Source: Leucobacter sp042726155
Lineage (GTDB): Bacteria > Actinomycetota > Actinomycetes > Actinomycetales > Microbacteriaceae
Assembly (NCBI RefSeq): GCF_042726155.1
Contig: NZ_JBHXHV010000001.1
Location: 1,364,001 to 1,428,000 of the forward strand
DNA: 64,000 nt
Direction: 5' to 3'
The notes under the pieces were generated by a model. The model made no database searches. It was not told the origin of the DNA and was given only the letters and a program-made list of their open reading frames with translations. A program made the position numbers and the translations under genes. This document shows positions 22,982-31,477 of the stretch, one piece after another (position 1 is the stretch's first letter; each line of letters starts with the position of its first letter).

Positions 22982-24873
22982 AGATCCCGCAGATGATTCG
23001 GGCCGAATTCGCGCGCCTGTGGGCGACGAAAATGGCGAGACTCGCGTTCGTCGCGCTGATGTGCGTGCCGCTGCTGTATGGCGGGCTCTACCTCTGGGCG
23101 AACCAGGATCCGTACGCGAAGCTTGACCAGGTGCCGGTCGCCCTCGTGGTGGCCGACGCGGGCGTTGAGCAGGGCGACGACGTGCGGGTGATTGGTGACG
23201 AAGTCGCCGACAATCTCGTCGAAGACGGCAGTTTTGACTGGCATCGCGTGAGTGCGGCGGACGCGGAGCGCGGCATCAAAAACGGCGTCTACGACTTCAC
23301 GGTCACGCTGCCGAAGGACTTTTCTGAGGCTCTGCAATCGTCTCAGACCGATGATCCGCACCGCGCTGATGTTGTGCTCACGACGAACGATGCGACGAGC
23401 TATCTCGCGACGACCATCGGCGAGCAGGCCGTGCAGCGCATTCAAAAGCAGATCGTGCAGTCGGTCAATAAAGAGGCCGCGAAGTCACTGCTCGACGGCA
23501 TCGCCGAGATTCGTGGTTCGCTCGTCGAGGCCCGCGACGGTGCGTCCGAGCTCACCGACGGTGCCGCTACCGCGCGCGACGGCGCGGGCAAGTTGCACGA
23601 CGGCACGAAGACGGCAAAGGATGGCTCCGGCGAGCTGTCGGCCGGGCTTGCGCAGCTTCGGGACGCAACCGCAACACTGCCCGAGAGCACCGAGACGCTC
23701 GCGGGCGGCGCCGCGCAGGTCGCGGCGGGCAATGCCACCGTCGCTCAGTACGGTCGCGACGCGGCGGGCCTGAGTCAACAGGCGGTCGACGCGCTCGCCG
23801 CAGATCGCGCGCAGATCCTGCAGGATCTGCAGAACGCGAATGTCGATCCGGCCGTCATCGACCGGGTGACCGCGGCGATGGATCGCGTCGGCGGCGACCT
23901 CACTGATGCCAATACGCGCGTCCAGGGAGCGAGCGACCAGCTCGATACTCTCGCGAGCGGCGCTCAGCAGGTCGCCGACGGATCGCGTCAGCTTGCAGAC
24001 GCTACGCCTCAGTTGGCAAACGGAATCGCCACTGCCGCTGACGGTTCAGCAGCGCTCGATGACGGGCTCGCGCAGCTCGTCACGGGAAGCGGGGAGCTTG
24101 AAACCGGGCTCGGCACACTCACCGACGGCGCTGCCCAGTTGCGCGACGGGCTCGCCGACGGTGTGAAGAAGCTTCCGAATAGTTCTGCTGACCTGCGAGC
24201 GGACCAGGCCAAGAACATCTCGAAGCCGGTGGATGTACAGACGAGTCGAGTGACCTCGGCCGGAAGCTACGGTGCCGGTCTCGCACCGTTCTTCATGAGC
24301 CTTGCGGCTTGGATCGGCATTTACGCGCTCTTCCTGATCTTGAAGCCGGTGTCGCGCAGGGCCGTCACGGCGCTGCACACGCCGCTGCGCGTGACGCTTG
24401 CCGGGTGGGCAACGCCGGCGCTGCTCGGTGCGGCGCAGATGCTCGCGCTATTTGCGATTGTGGCTTTCGCACTGCGGTTCGATTTTGCCCATCCACTGGC
24501 GGCATACGGCACAATCGCGCTCGCCTCGGCGACATTCGCGGCAATCATTCTTGCCCTGAATGTCTGGCTCGGGAGCGTCGGGCAGTTCTTGGGCCTCGTG
24601 TTGATGGTGGTGCAGCTCGTCACAGCGGGTGGCACTTTCCCGTGGCAGACTCTGCCGTCGCCACTCGCAACGCTGCACCACTTCCTGCCGATGTCGTTCG
24701 CGGTCGACGGACTGCGACAGCTGATGTACGGGGGAGATCTCTCTGATGCGGCAAGTCAGGCGCTCAAGCTCGTGCTCGTACTGATCATCGCTGTGCTCGT
24801 CGCTGCCCTCGGCGTGGCGAAGACAATGCGGTCGCGAACGCTCAAGGATCTGCAACCGAGTCTGATTGGGTAG
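22978..24873 (+). CDS. YhgE/Pip family membrane protein
   Basis: A 631-residue protein. One membrane helix at about 20-41 is followed by a roughly 390-residue external region rich in the repeating L..G...L.DG pattern (ELTDGAATARDGAGKLHDG, QLADATPQLANGIATAADG), then about five C-terminal helices from residue 437 (FFMSLAAWIGIYALFLIL onward). This is the YhgE/Pip architecture, shared with phage-infection proteins and distantly with EsaA/YueB and ABC-2 type permeases. The fold suggests an ABC-2-like export or surface-display role. Its GTG start overlaps the pseudo-ABC gene, which takes the place an ATPase would occupy. Confidence 0.88.
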   Translation: MKIPQMIRAEFARLWATKMARLAFVALMCVPLLYGGLYLWANQDPYAKLDQVPVALVVADAGVEQGDDVRVIGDEVADNLVEDGSFDWHRVSAADAERGIKNGVYDFTVTLPKDFSEALQSSQTDDPHRADVVLTTNDATSYLATTIGEQAVQRIQKQIVQSVNKEAAKSLLDGIAEIRGSLVEARDGASELTDGAATARDGAGKLHDGTKTAKDGSGELSAGLAQLRDATATLPESTETLAGGAAQVAAGNATVAQYGRDAAGLSQQAVDALAADRAQILQDLQNANVDPAVIDRVTAAMDRVGGDLTDANTRVQGASDQLDTLASGAQQVADGSRQLADATPQLANGIATAADGSAALDDGLAQLVTGSGELETGLGTLTDGAAQLRDGLADGVKKLPNSSADLRADQAKNISKPVDVQTSRVTSAGSYGAGLAPFFMSLAAWIGIYALFLILKPVSRRAVTALHTPLRVTLAGWATPALLGAAQMLALFAIVAFALRFDFAHPLAAYGTIALASATFAAIILALNVWLGSVGQFLGLVLMVVQLVTAGGTFPWQTLPSPLATLHHFLPMSFAVDGLRQLMYGGDLSDAASQALKLVLVLIIAVLVAALGVAKTMRSRTLKDLQPSLIG

Positions 24874-24878
24874 CTCGT

Positions 24879-24948
24879 TCAAACGTATACATTGGGGCTA
24901 ACATCTGCGATTTTCCTTGCAAATTTCTCCCCTGATGTATACGTTTGA
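24879..24948. promoter_or_regulatory. Paired operator upstream of gntR-prpDB
   Basis: tcaaacgtatacat (24879-24892) and atgtatacgtttga (24935-24948) are a 14-bp perfect inverted repeat separated by 42 bp. Each arm contains the palindrome GTATAC. The right arm covers a TACGTT -10 box (24940-24945) that ends 6 nt before the gntR ATG. This fits binding by the adjacent GntR protein at two sites, perhaps with looping, and autoregulation. The site is inferred, not matched to a known motif. Confidence 0.65.
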
Positions 24949-24951
24949 GGC

Positions 24952-25641
24952 ATGATCGAGCGACGCGGGGGAGCCCGAGCGAGCGACCGCGCATATGAAG
25001 TTCTGATCTCTCAGATTCAGTCTGGCGAGCTGCCTCCCGGGGCCGTCATCGGCGAGGTAGACCAGGCCGAACGCCTCGGTATTAGCCGCACACCAATGCG
25101 AGAGGCAATCGGTCGTCTGGTCGCCGACGGGCTCGTGCGGCAGCAGTCGGCACGCGTGCTCGTGGTTTCAGGCTTCGACGTCGCTGATATTCGAGCACTC
25201 TTCGAGACCCGACGCGCGCTCGAAGAGATGGCTGCGCGGCTCGCGGCACAGCGCGGCGATCGCGCGGTCTTCACGGAGATCGCGGATGACTTCGAACGTT
25301 CACGCCCAGAAATGGGCGGCGAAAGCACCGACGCGTACTACGCCCTCATCGCGGGCTTCGATGCCGCAGTTGACTCCGCCGTCGCGAATGTCTATCTCAG
25401 TCAGGCGCTGCGCCCCGTGCGCAGCCATCTCGTGCGTGCGCGTCAGCTCGCGCGCGACAACAGCGAACGTCTGCGGGCTTCTGCGGCCGAGCACGGGTTG
25501 ATCGCGCGAGCTATTGCCGAGGGTGATGCCGACCTGGCCGCACACGCCACCCACGTCCATCTACACCGAGCGCTCGCGGCGATCCTCGCCTCGATTGCTG
25601 ACTCGAGCGCATCCGATTCACCACAGAAAGGTCGATCATGA
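24952..25641 (+). CDS. GntR family (FCD subfamily) transcriptional regulator
   Basis: A 229-residue regulator. Residues 10-75 form the winged helix (SDRAYEVLISQIQSGELPPGAVIGE, RLGISRTPMREAIGRLVADGLV). The rest is a helical FCD effector domain with Asp/His positions suited to a metal-bound carboxylate ligand (ALFETRRALEEMAARLAAQRGD, DAYYALIAGFDAAVD, HAT-HVHLHRAL). It overlaps prpD by 4 bp and is preceded by a paired GTATAC inverted repeat. It most likely senses an intermediate of propionate breakdown, such as methylcitrate, and controls prpDB. The ligand is inferred from context. Confidence 0.9.
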   Translation: MIERRGGARASDRAYEVLISQIQSGELPPGAVIGEVDQAERLGISRTPMREAIGRLVADGLVRQQSARVLVVSGFDVADIRALFETRRALEEMAARLAAQRGDRAVFTEIADDFERSRPEMGGESTDAYYALIAGFDAAVDSAVANVYLSQALRPVRSHLVRARQLARDNSERLRASAAEHGLIARAIAEGDADLAAHATHVHLHRALAAILASIADSSASDSPQKGRS

Positions 25642-27200
25642 CCGTCACCCACCACGTTCGCGTGCACCGCAGCAATGAAGCGCTGCCGCGCGAGGAGCAG
25701 CTCGCCTGGAAGATCGCGGAGGTTGCAGCAGACCCTGTGACTGTCGACGCAGAGGTCGCCGAGATGATCATCAACCGCGTCATCGACAACGCCGCAGTCG
25801 CCGCAGCATCGCTCACGCGCGCTCCGATCGTTGCGGCTCGCGCTCAGGCGCTCGCACACCCCGTCTCTACCGGTGGCAGCGGCAGCTCGATCTTCGGCTT
25901 ACCGAGCACTGGGGTGGACAGCCCGGAGCTGACCAGCCCGGAGTGGGCGGCGTGGGCCAACGGCGTAGCCGTGCGTGAGCTCGATTACCACGACACGTTT
26001 CTCGCGGCCGAGTACTCGCACCCGGGAGACAACATTCCGCCGATTCTCGCGGTCGCTCAGCACGTCGGTGCCGACGGTCTTGCCCTGATGCGCAGCATCG
26101 CGACGGGGTATGAGATTCAGATGGATCTCGTGCGGGCGATCTGCCTGCACCGCCACAAGATCGATCACGTCGCGCATCTTGGACCCTCGGCGGCCGCGGG
26201 TATCGGGACTCTGCTCGGGCTCGACGTCGCGACCATCGCGCAGGCGGTCGCGCAGGCCCTGCACACGACCACCGCGACCAGGCAAAGTCGCAAGGGTGAA
26301 ATTTCGACCTGGAAGGCCCACGCTCCTGCGTTCGCGGGAAAGATGGCGGTCGAGGCCGTCGACCGAGCCATGCGCGGTCAAACTTCACCCGCGCCGATTT
26401 ACGAAGGCGAAGATGGTGTGATCGCCTGGCTTCTCGACGGGCCGGAGGCTGCCTACGAGGTGCCGCTTCCGGCACCGGGTGAAGCCAAACGCGCGATCCT
26501 CGACAGCTACACGAAGGAGCACTCCGCCGAGTACCAGGCGCAGGCGTGGGTCGATCTGGCGCGCAAGCTGCACGGGGTACGCCCCGAGCTTGCGAACCCC
26601 GCGAACGTCGCCTCGATCGTGCTGCACACGAGCCATCACACGCACAACGTGATCGGCTCGGGAGCAAATGACCCGCAGAAGTACGATCCGACCGCCTCGC
26701 GCGAGACGCTCGACCACTCGATCCCGTATATCTTTGCGGTCGCGTTGCAAGACGGGGGCTGGCACCACGTTGACTCGTACACGCCGTCGCGCGCTGGTCG
26801 CCCCGACACCGTCGAGCTGTGGCACAAGATCACGACCGCGGAAGATCCGGAGTGGACGCGGCGATACCACTCGGAAGATCCTGATGAGAAGGCGTTTGGC
26901 GGCCGGGTAGAGATCACCCTCACTGACGGCAGCACGCTCGTCGATGAGATCGCCGTGGCCGATGCGCATCCGCTCGGAGCGCGGCCGTTCGCGCGTGCGG
27001 ACTACATCGCGAAGTTCCGGTTGCTCGCCGAGCCCGTGCTCGATCCCGCCGAGATCGAGCGTTTCTTGGCGCTCGTGCAGCGCCTGCCAGAACTCTCTGC
27101 CGACGAGGTGCGAGAGCTCAACATCGTGGCGCGATCCGGCGTGATCGACCTCGCCGCCGAACGCGGCGGCGACCTCGTTTCTTCGAAGGGACTGTTCTGA
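25638..27200 (+). CDS. prpD: 2-methylcitrate dehydratase
   Basis: A 520-residue MmgE/PrpD family enzyme that dehydrates 2-methylcitrate in propionate catabolism. Family sequences include ANGVAVRELDYHDTF, EYSHPGDNIPPILAVAQ, KIDHVAHLGPSAAAGI, STWKAHAPAFAGKMAV and DHSIPYIFAVALQDG. Length fits bacterial PrpD. It overlaps gntR by 4 bp (ATGA) and prpB by one base (TGATG), so the regulator and both enzymes are translated together. Confidence 0.95.
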   Translation: MTVTHHVRVHRSNEALPREEQLAWKIAEVAADPVTVDAEVAEMIINRVIDNAAVAAASLTRAPIVAARAQALAHPVSTGGSGSSIFGLPSTGVDSPELTSPEWAAWANGVAVRELDYHDTFLAAEYSHPGDNIPPILAVAQHVGADGLALMRSIATGYEIQMDLVRAICLHRHKIDHVAHLGPSAAAGIGTLLGLDVATIAQAVAQALHTTTATRQSRKGEISTWKAHAPAFAGKMAVEAVDRAMRGQTSPAPIYEGEDGVIAWLLDGPEAAYEVPLPAPGEAKRAILDSYTKEHSAEYQAQAWVDLARKLHGVRPELANPANVASIVLHTSHHTHNVIGSGANDPQKYDPTASRETLDHSIPYIFAVALQDGGWHHVDSYTPSRAGRPDTVELWHKITTAEDPEWTRRYHSEDPDEKAFGGRVEITLTDGSTLVDEIAVADAHPLGARPFARADYIAKFRLLAEPVLDPAEIERFLALVQRLPELSADEVRELNIVARSGVIDLAAERGGDLVSSKGLF

Positions 27201-28099
27201 TGCTGTATGCACACACCCCAGCACATGAAAAGCGCCGACTCTTCCGTGAGCGGCTGGCGAGCGGTGAACTGTTGCGATTCCCGGGCGCATTCAACCCGCT
27301 TTCGGCGCGGCTGATTGAGCAGAAGGGCTTCGACGGCGTCTACATTTCGGGAGCCGTGCTGTCGGCGGACCTCGGCCTGCCCGACATTGGCCTCACGACG
27401 CTCACCGAGGTCGCTGGTCGCGCCCAGCAGATTGCGCGCATGACCGAACTTCCGGCAATCGTTGACGCCGACACCGGCTTTGGCGAGCCTATGAACGTTG
27501 CGCGCACCATTCAGACGCTCGAGGATGCCGGGCTCGCGGGCGCGCACATCGAAGATCAAATCAACCCCAAGCGCTGCGGGCACCTCGACGGCAAGGCGGT
27601 GGTCGACGAGAGCACCGCGATCAAGCGCGTTCGTGCCGCGGCCGACGCGCGCCGAGACCCGAACTTCTTGATTATGGCGCGAACCGACATTCGCGCGGTC
27701 GAAGGTCTCGATGCGGCGATTGACCGTGCGAAGGCGCTCGTTGATGCGGGCGCCGACGCGATCTTCCCGGAGGCCATGCGCACGCTCGAAGAATTCGCCG
27801 CGATGCGCGCGGTCCTCGACGTGCCGATCCTCGCGAACATGACGGAGTTCGGAAAGAGCGACCTGTTCACGACGCAGCAGCTCGCCGATGTCGGCGTGAA
27901 CATCGTCATCTGGCCGGTGTCGATGCTGCGGATCGCGATGGGTGCGACCGGCCGCGCCCTAGACGAGCTGCTCAGCGAGGGGCACCTCACGGGCAAACTC
28001 GATGAGATGCAGCACCGCGCAGACCTGTACGAACTGGTCGACTACGAGGCATACAACCGCTTCGACACGAGCGTCTTCAACTTCAAGGTAGAGCGCTAA
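27200..28099 (+). CDS. prpB: 2-methylisocitrate lyase
   Basis: A 299-residue PEP-mutase/isocitrate lyase superfamily enzyme that splits 2-methylisocitrate into pyruvate and succinate. Motifs are FPGAFNPLSARLIEQKGFDGVYISGA, VDADTGFGEP (metal site) and the catalytic loop QINPKRCGHLDGK. It starts directly on the prpD stop. prpC follows after 211 bp with its own ribosome site. Confidence 0.95.
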   Translation: MLYAHTPAHEKRRLFRERLASGELLRFPGAFNPLSARLIEQKGFDGVYISGAVLSADLGLPDIGLTTLTEVAGRAQQIARMTELPAIVDADTGFGEPMNVARTIQTLEDAGLAGAHIEDQINPKRCGHLDGKAVVDESTAIKRVRAAADARRDPNFLIMARTDIRAVEGLDAAIDRAKALVDAGADAIFPEAMRTLEEFAAMRAVLDVPILANMTEFGKSDLFTTQQLADVGVNIVIWPVSMLRIAMGATGRALDELLSEGHLTGKLDEMQHRADLYELVDYEAYNRFDTSVFNFKVER

Positions 28100-28153
28100 C
28101 TGGCGACTGCTGGCCACTGCTCACCACCGCTGCTGCTCGAGAGTACTGAAAGT

Positions 28154-28177
28154 GTCGTTACACGCGCGTATAACGAC
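28154..28177. promoter_or_regulatory. Inverted repeat upstream of prpC
   Basis: gtcgtta (28154-28160) and taacgac (28171-28177) are spaced by 10 nt within the 211-bp gap between prpB and prpC (28100-28310). The sequence differs from the GTATAC operator of gntR. It may be an operator for a separate prpC promoter; nothing else stands out in this gap. Confidence 0.35.
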
Positions 28178-28310
28178 CATTTGTGTACGTTGCGACCTGC
28201 GGAGCTGAGTCCGTGGAGCTGAGCCCGCGGAGCCGGCGCGGTTGCAAGAGAGAGTAAGTTCGAAGCGAGGCGTCTCACGGGCCTCACCACACCGCAAAGG
28301 AGCGCACCAT

Positions 28311-29447
28311 ATGGACCAGGAGATCAAGAAGGGCCTCGCCGGAGTGGTTGTCGACACAACGGCAATCTCAAAGGTGAACCCCGACACGAACAGCCTGCTC
28401 TACCGGGGGTATCCCGTTCAGCAACTCGCCGCCACGCAGCCGTTTGAGGCTGTCGCGTACCTGCTCTGGAACGGCGAACTGCCGAGCGAGGGCGAGCTGG
28501 CGCAACTGCGCGCGACCGAGCGCGAGCATCGCGCACTCGCCGCACCGGTTCGCGCCTCGATCGATCTGTTGCCACTCGATGCCCATCCGATGGATGTTGT
28601 GCGCACGGCTGTCAGCGTGCTCGGTGCCACAGACCTTGCGGGCGGGGGATCGGTGCTCGACGCGTCCGGTAGCCCAGAAGAGAATCTTGCGCGTTCGGTC
28701 CGGCTTTTTGCTGCACTCCCCGCGATCGTGGCGTACGGCCAGCGCCGCACGCGCGGTGAATCGCTGGTCGAGCCTCGCGACGATCTTGACTATTCGGCTA
28801 ACTTCCTCTGGATGACCTTCGGAACAGAGGCCGACCCGGTCGTCGTCGATGCGTTCAACCGCTCGATGATTCTGTACGCGGAGCACTCGTTCAACGCTTC
28901 GACGTTTACGGCCCGCGTGATCACCTCCACCCTCTCCGATCTGTATTCGGCAGTCGTCGGGGCGATCGGCGCGCTCAAGGGCCCGCTGCACGGCGGCGCG
29001 AATGAGGCCGTGATGCACATTTTCGACGAGATCGGTGACGCTGAACACGTCGTCCCATGGCTCGACGAAGCGCTGGCGACCAAGCGCAAAATTATGGGCT
29101 TCGGGCACCGCGTGTATAAGAGTGGCGACTCACGAGTCCCCACGATGCGGGCGGCACTCGACACGCTCGTTGAACACTATGACCGGCCCGACCTGGCAGA
29201 GCTGTACGACGCCCTCGAGCGCGAGTTCGTAGAGCGAAAGGGGATCCACCCGAACCTCGACTACCCCTCGGGCCCGGCCTACCACCTCATAGGATTCGAC
29301 ACTTTGACGTTTACGCCGCTGTTTATCGCCTCGCGGGTGACCGGGTGGACCGCCCACATCATGGAGCAGGGCGCCGCGAACGCCCTGATCCGCCCGCTCT
29401 CCGCATACAACGGACCCGACGAACGCGCGGTTCCCGAGTCGAACTGA
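28311..29447 (+). CDS. prpC: 2-methylcitrate synthase / citrate synthase family
   Basis: A 378-residue citrate synthase family protein that should condense propionyl-CoA with oxaloacetate. Seen are GYPVQQLAATQPFEAVAYLLWNGELP, the catalytic region GPLHGGANEAVM, GFGHRVYKSGDSR and TFTPLFIASRVTGWTAHIMEQ. The short length and the prp neighbours argue for PrpC, and a separate gltA lies at 42.8 kb. ATG 28311 has an AAAGGAG site 8 nt before it, so the longer upstream frame is rejected. Relaxed use of acetyl-CoA is possible. Confidence 0.93.
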   Translation: MDQEIKKGLAGVVVDTTAISKVNPDTNSLLYRGYPVQQLAATQPFEAVAYLLWNGELPSEGELAQLRATEREHRALAAPVRASIDLLPLDAHPMDVVRTAVSVLGATDLAGGGSVLDASGSPEENLARSVRLFAALPAIVAYGQRRTRGESLVEPRDDLDYSANFLWMTFGTEADPVVVDAFNRSMILYAEHSFNASTFTARVITSTLSDLYSAVVGAIGALKGPLHGGANEAVMHIFDEIGDAEHVVPWLDEALATKRKIMGFGHRVYKSGDSRVPTMRAALDTLVEHYDRPDLAELYDALEREFVERKGIHPNLDYPSGPAYHLIGFDTLTFTPLFIASRVTGWTAHIMEQGAANALIRPLSAYNGPDERAVPESN

Positions 29448-29509
29448 CAGCACCCAGCACCCCGCACGTCGCCACGCCACACCCTGTTGAACCCACCGAA
29501 AGGACCGAG

Positions 29510-30286
29510 ATGCCCGAGTACACCTCCATCATCGCCGAGACGCAGGGTCGCGTCGCCACCATCACCCTGCACCGCCCAGAGGCGCTGAACGCGCTCAACG
29601 GCACTCTCGTGCGCGAACTCATCGAGGCCGTGCAGGGCTTTGATGAAGACCCGGGTATCGGCGCCATCGTGCTCACGGGCTCAGCAAAGGCATTCGCAGC
29701 GGGCGCCGATATCAAGGAGATGGCGGATCTCGGCTACGCCGAAATGTACCTCGGTGGCCCGTTTCCCGGCTGGGGCGGGTTTGAACGTACCCGCACTCCG
29801 CTGATCGCAGCGGTCGCGGGTTTCGCGCTCGGCGGTGGCTGCGAGCTCGCGATGATGTGCGACATCATCCTGGCAGCGGACACGGCGAAGTTTGGCCAGC
29901 CCGAGATCAACCTCGGCGTGCTGCCCGGCTTTGGCGGATCGCAGCGTTTGCCCCGCGCAATCGGTAAATACAAGGCCGCTGAGATGGTGCTCACTGGTCG
30001 CACGATGGGCGCAGAGGAGGCCGAGCGGTCGGGTCTCGTGTCGCGCGTGGTGCCCGCGGACGACCTGCTCGCTGAGGCCGCACAGGTCGCTGAGACGATC
30101 GCGTCGCGATCGCTCGTTGCCGTATACGCCGCGAAAGACGCGCTGCAGGCTGCGCAAGAGATGCCGCTCTCGGAGGGGCTCCGTTTCGAGCGCCAAGCGT
30201 TCGCTGCTGCGTTCTCGACTGAAGATCAGAAAGAGGGGATGCGCGCGTTCACCGAGAAGCGCACCCCGAACTTCACGAACCGATAG
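29510..30286 (+). CDS. Enoyl-CoA hydratase
   Basis: A 258-residue crotonase family enzyme. The oxyanion-hole segment AFAAGADIKEMADLGY and the second site GFALGGGCELAMMCDIILA are present, and the catalytic-Glu region is GQPEINLGVLPGFGGSQRLPR. The overall pattern is close to short-chain enoyl-CoA hydratases. GAAAGGA precedes ATG 29510. It follows prpC by 62 bp and may serve odd-chain or branched acyl-CoA breakdown, which supplies propionyl-CoA to the prp cycle. The link to that cycle is inferred from position. Confidence 0.88.
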   Translation: MPEYTSIIAETQGRVATITLHRPEALNALNGTLVRELIEAVQGFDEDPGIGAIVLTGSAKAFAAGADIKEMADLGYAEMYLGGPFPGWGGFERTRTPLIAAVAGFALGGGCELAMMCDIILAADTAKFGQPEINLGVLPGFGGSQRLPRAIGKYKAAEMVLTGRTMGAEEAERSGLVSRVVPADDLLAEAAQVAETIASRSLVAVYAAKDALQAAQEMPLSEGLRFERQAFAAAFSTEDQKEGMRAFTEKRTPNFTNR

Positions 30287-30415
30287 TGGTCGCCCGCTTC
30301 GCTCACAACGACGTCATCACCGAGTTCACCCGTGCCCGGCGGCGGGCTGAGCGGGTCGCGAGTGGTTGAATAGGTGTGTGCGTGCGGCGAGGCGGCGGCG
30401 CCGGAGAGGAAGACG

Positions 30416-31477
30416 ATGACTTACAGCGTCGCGGTAGCGGGAGCGAGTGGATACGCGGGCGGCGAGCTGCTGCGTCTGCTCAGCGCACACCCCGACTTCG
30501 AAATTCGAACCGTCACGGGTCACTCCTCCGCTGGCCAACCTCTGATTGACTCGCAGCCGCACTTGCGATCGCTTTCGCATCTCACGCTTCGCGAGACGAC
30601 GCCTGAGGTGCTCGATGGCCACGACGTCGTGTTTTTTGCACTGCCCCACGGCGCCTCAGGGGCGCTCACCGCGCAGCTCACGAATGTGCGGCTCGCGGTC
30701 GACTGCGGCGCCGATCACCGACTTGTCAGCTCCGACGATTGGGCCGCTTTTTACGGTGGCGAGCACCATGAGCCGTGGACGTATGGCGTGCCCGAACTCC
30801 TTGTAAAGCGCGCGGACGGCACTGATGGCCGCCAGCGGGAGGCGCTCATCGGGGCGACCCGGATCGCGGCACCCGGGTGCAACGCATCGACCGTCGCGCT
30901 GTCACTCGCTCCGGGCATCGCCGCCGGTGTGATCGAAGCGCAAGATATCGTGACCGTGCTCGCGGTCGGCCCCTCGGGGGCGGGCAAAGCCGCGAAGACA
31001 CACCTGCTGGGTGCGGAACTCATGGGAACAGCGAACCCGTACGCCGTCGGCGGCAGCCACCGCCACATCCCCGAGATTCAACAGGCCGTGAGAGGCGCCG
31101 GGGCAAGTGGCGCCCCCACGATCAGCTTCACGCCCGTGCTCGTACCGATGAGCCGCGGCATCCTGGCCACCACGACGGCGCGCATCGCGCCCGGGGTCAG
31201 CGCCGCCCAGGTGCGCGCGGCTTGGGAGCAGGCGTACAGCGAAGAAACGTTCGTGCACCTCCTCCCTGAGGGCGCGCTTCCGCGCTCGGCCGACACGCTC
31301 GGTGCAAACACCTGCCTCATGAGCGTGGTCGTCGACGAAGCCGCGGGCCGCGCCGTCATCGTTGCTGCGCTCGACAACCTCGCCAAGGGCACCGCGGGTG
31401 CCGCGATCCAATCGGCAAACATTGCCCTCGGCCTCCCAGAGGCCACCGGCCTTTCCGTGAATGGAGTTGCACCGTGA
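30416..31477 (+). CDS. argC: N-acetyl-gamma-glutamyl-phosphate reductase
   Basis: A 353-residue enzyme of arginine synthesis that reduces N-acetylglutamyl phosphate with NADPH. It has the Rossmann start YSVAVAGASGYAGGELLRLL, the active Cys155 in AAPGCNAST, VGPSGAGKAAK and HRHIPEIQQ. GAGAGGA lies before ATG 30416. The GTG of argJ overlaps its stop by 4 bp. The 129 bp upstream (30287-30415) holds no arginine box I can recognise. Confidence 0.96.
   Translation: MTYSVAVAGASGYAGGELLRLLSAHPDFEIRTVTGHSSAGQPLIDSQPHLRSLSHLTLRETTPEVLDGHDVVFFALPHGASGALTAQLTNVRLAVDCGADHRLVSSDDWAAFYGGEHHEPWTYGVPELLVKRADGTDGRQREALIGATRIAAPGCNASTVALSLAPGIAAGVIEAQDIVTVLAVGPSGAGKAAKTHLLGAELMGTANPYAVGGSHRHIPEIQQAVRGAGASGAPTISFTPVLVPMSRGILATTTARIAPGVSAAQVRAAWEQAYSEETFVHLLPEGALPRSADTLGANTCLMSVVVDEAAGRAVIVAALDNLAKGTAGAAIQSANIALGLPEATGLSVNGVAP

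Noticed and set aside
22978..24873. Type VII secretion component (EsaA/YueB)
   Set aside because: The architecture is similar, but no EssC-type ATPase, WXG100 or other ESX gene is nearby.
24879..24948. Terminator of the YhgE gene
   Set aside because: The 42-nt loop and the absence of a T-run make termination unlikely; the arms overlap the gntR promoter, so an operator is the better reading.
26385..27290. A 301-codon minus-strand frame across prpD and prpB
   Set aside because: Opposite strand of two clear enzymes, without recognisable motifs or ribosome site.
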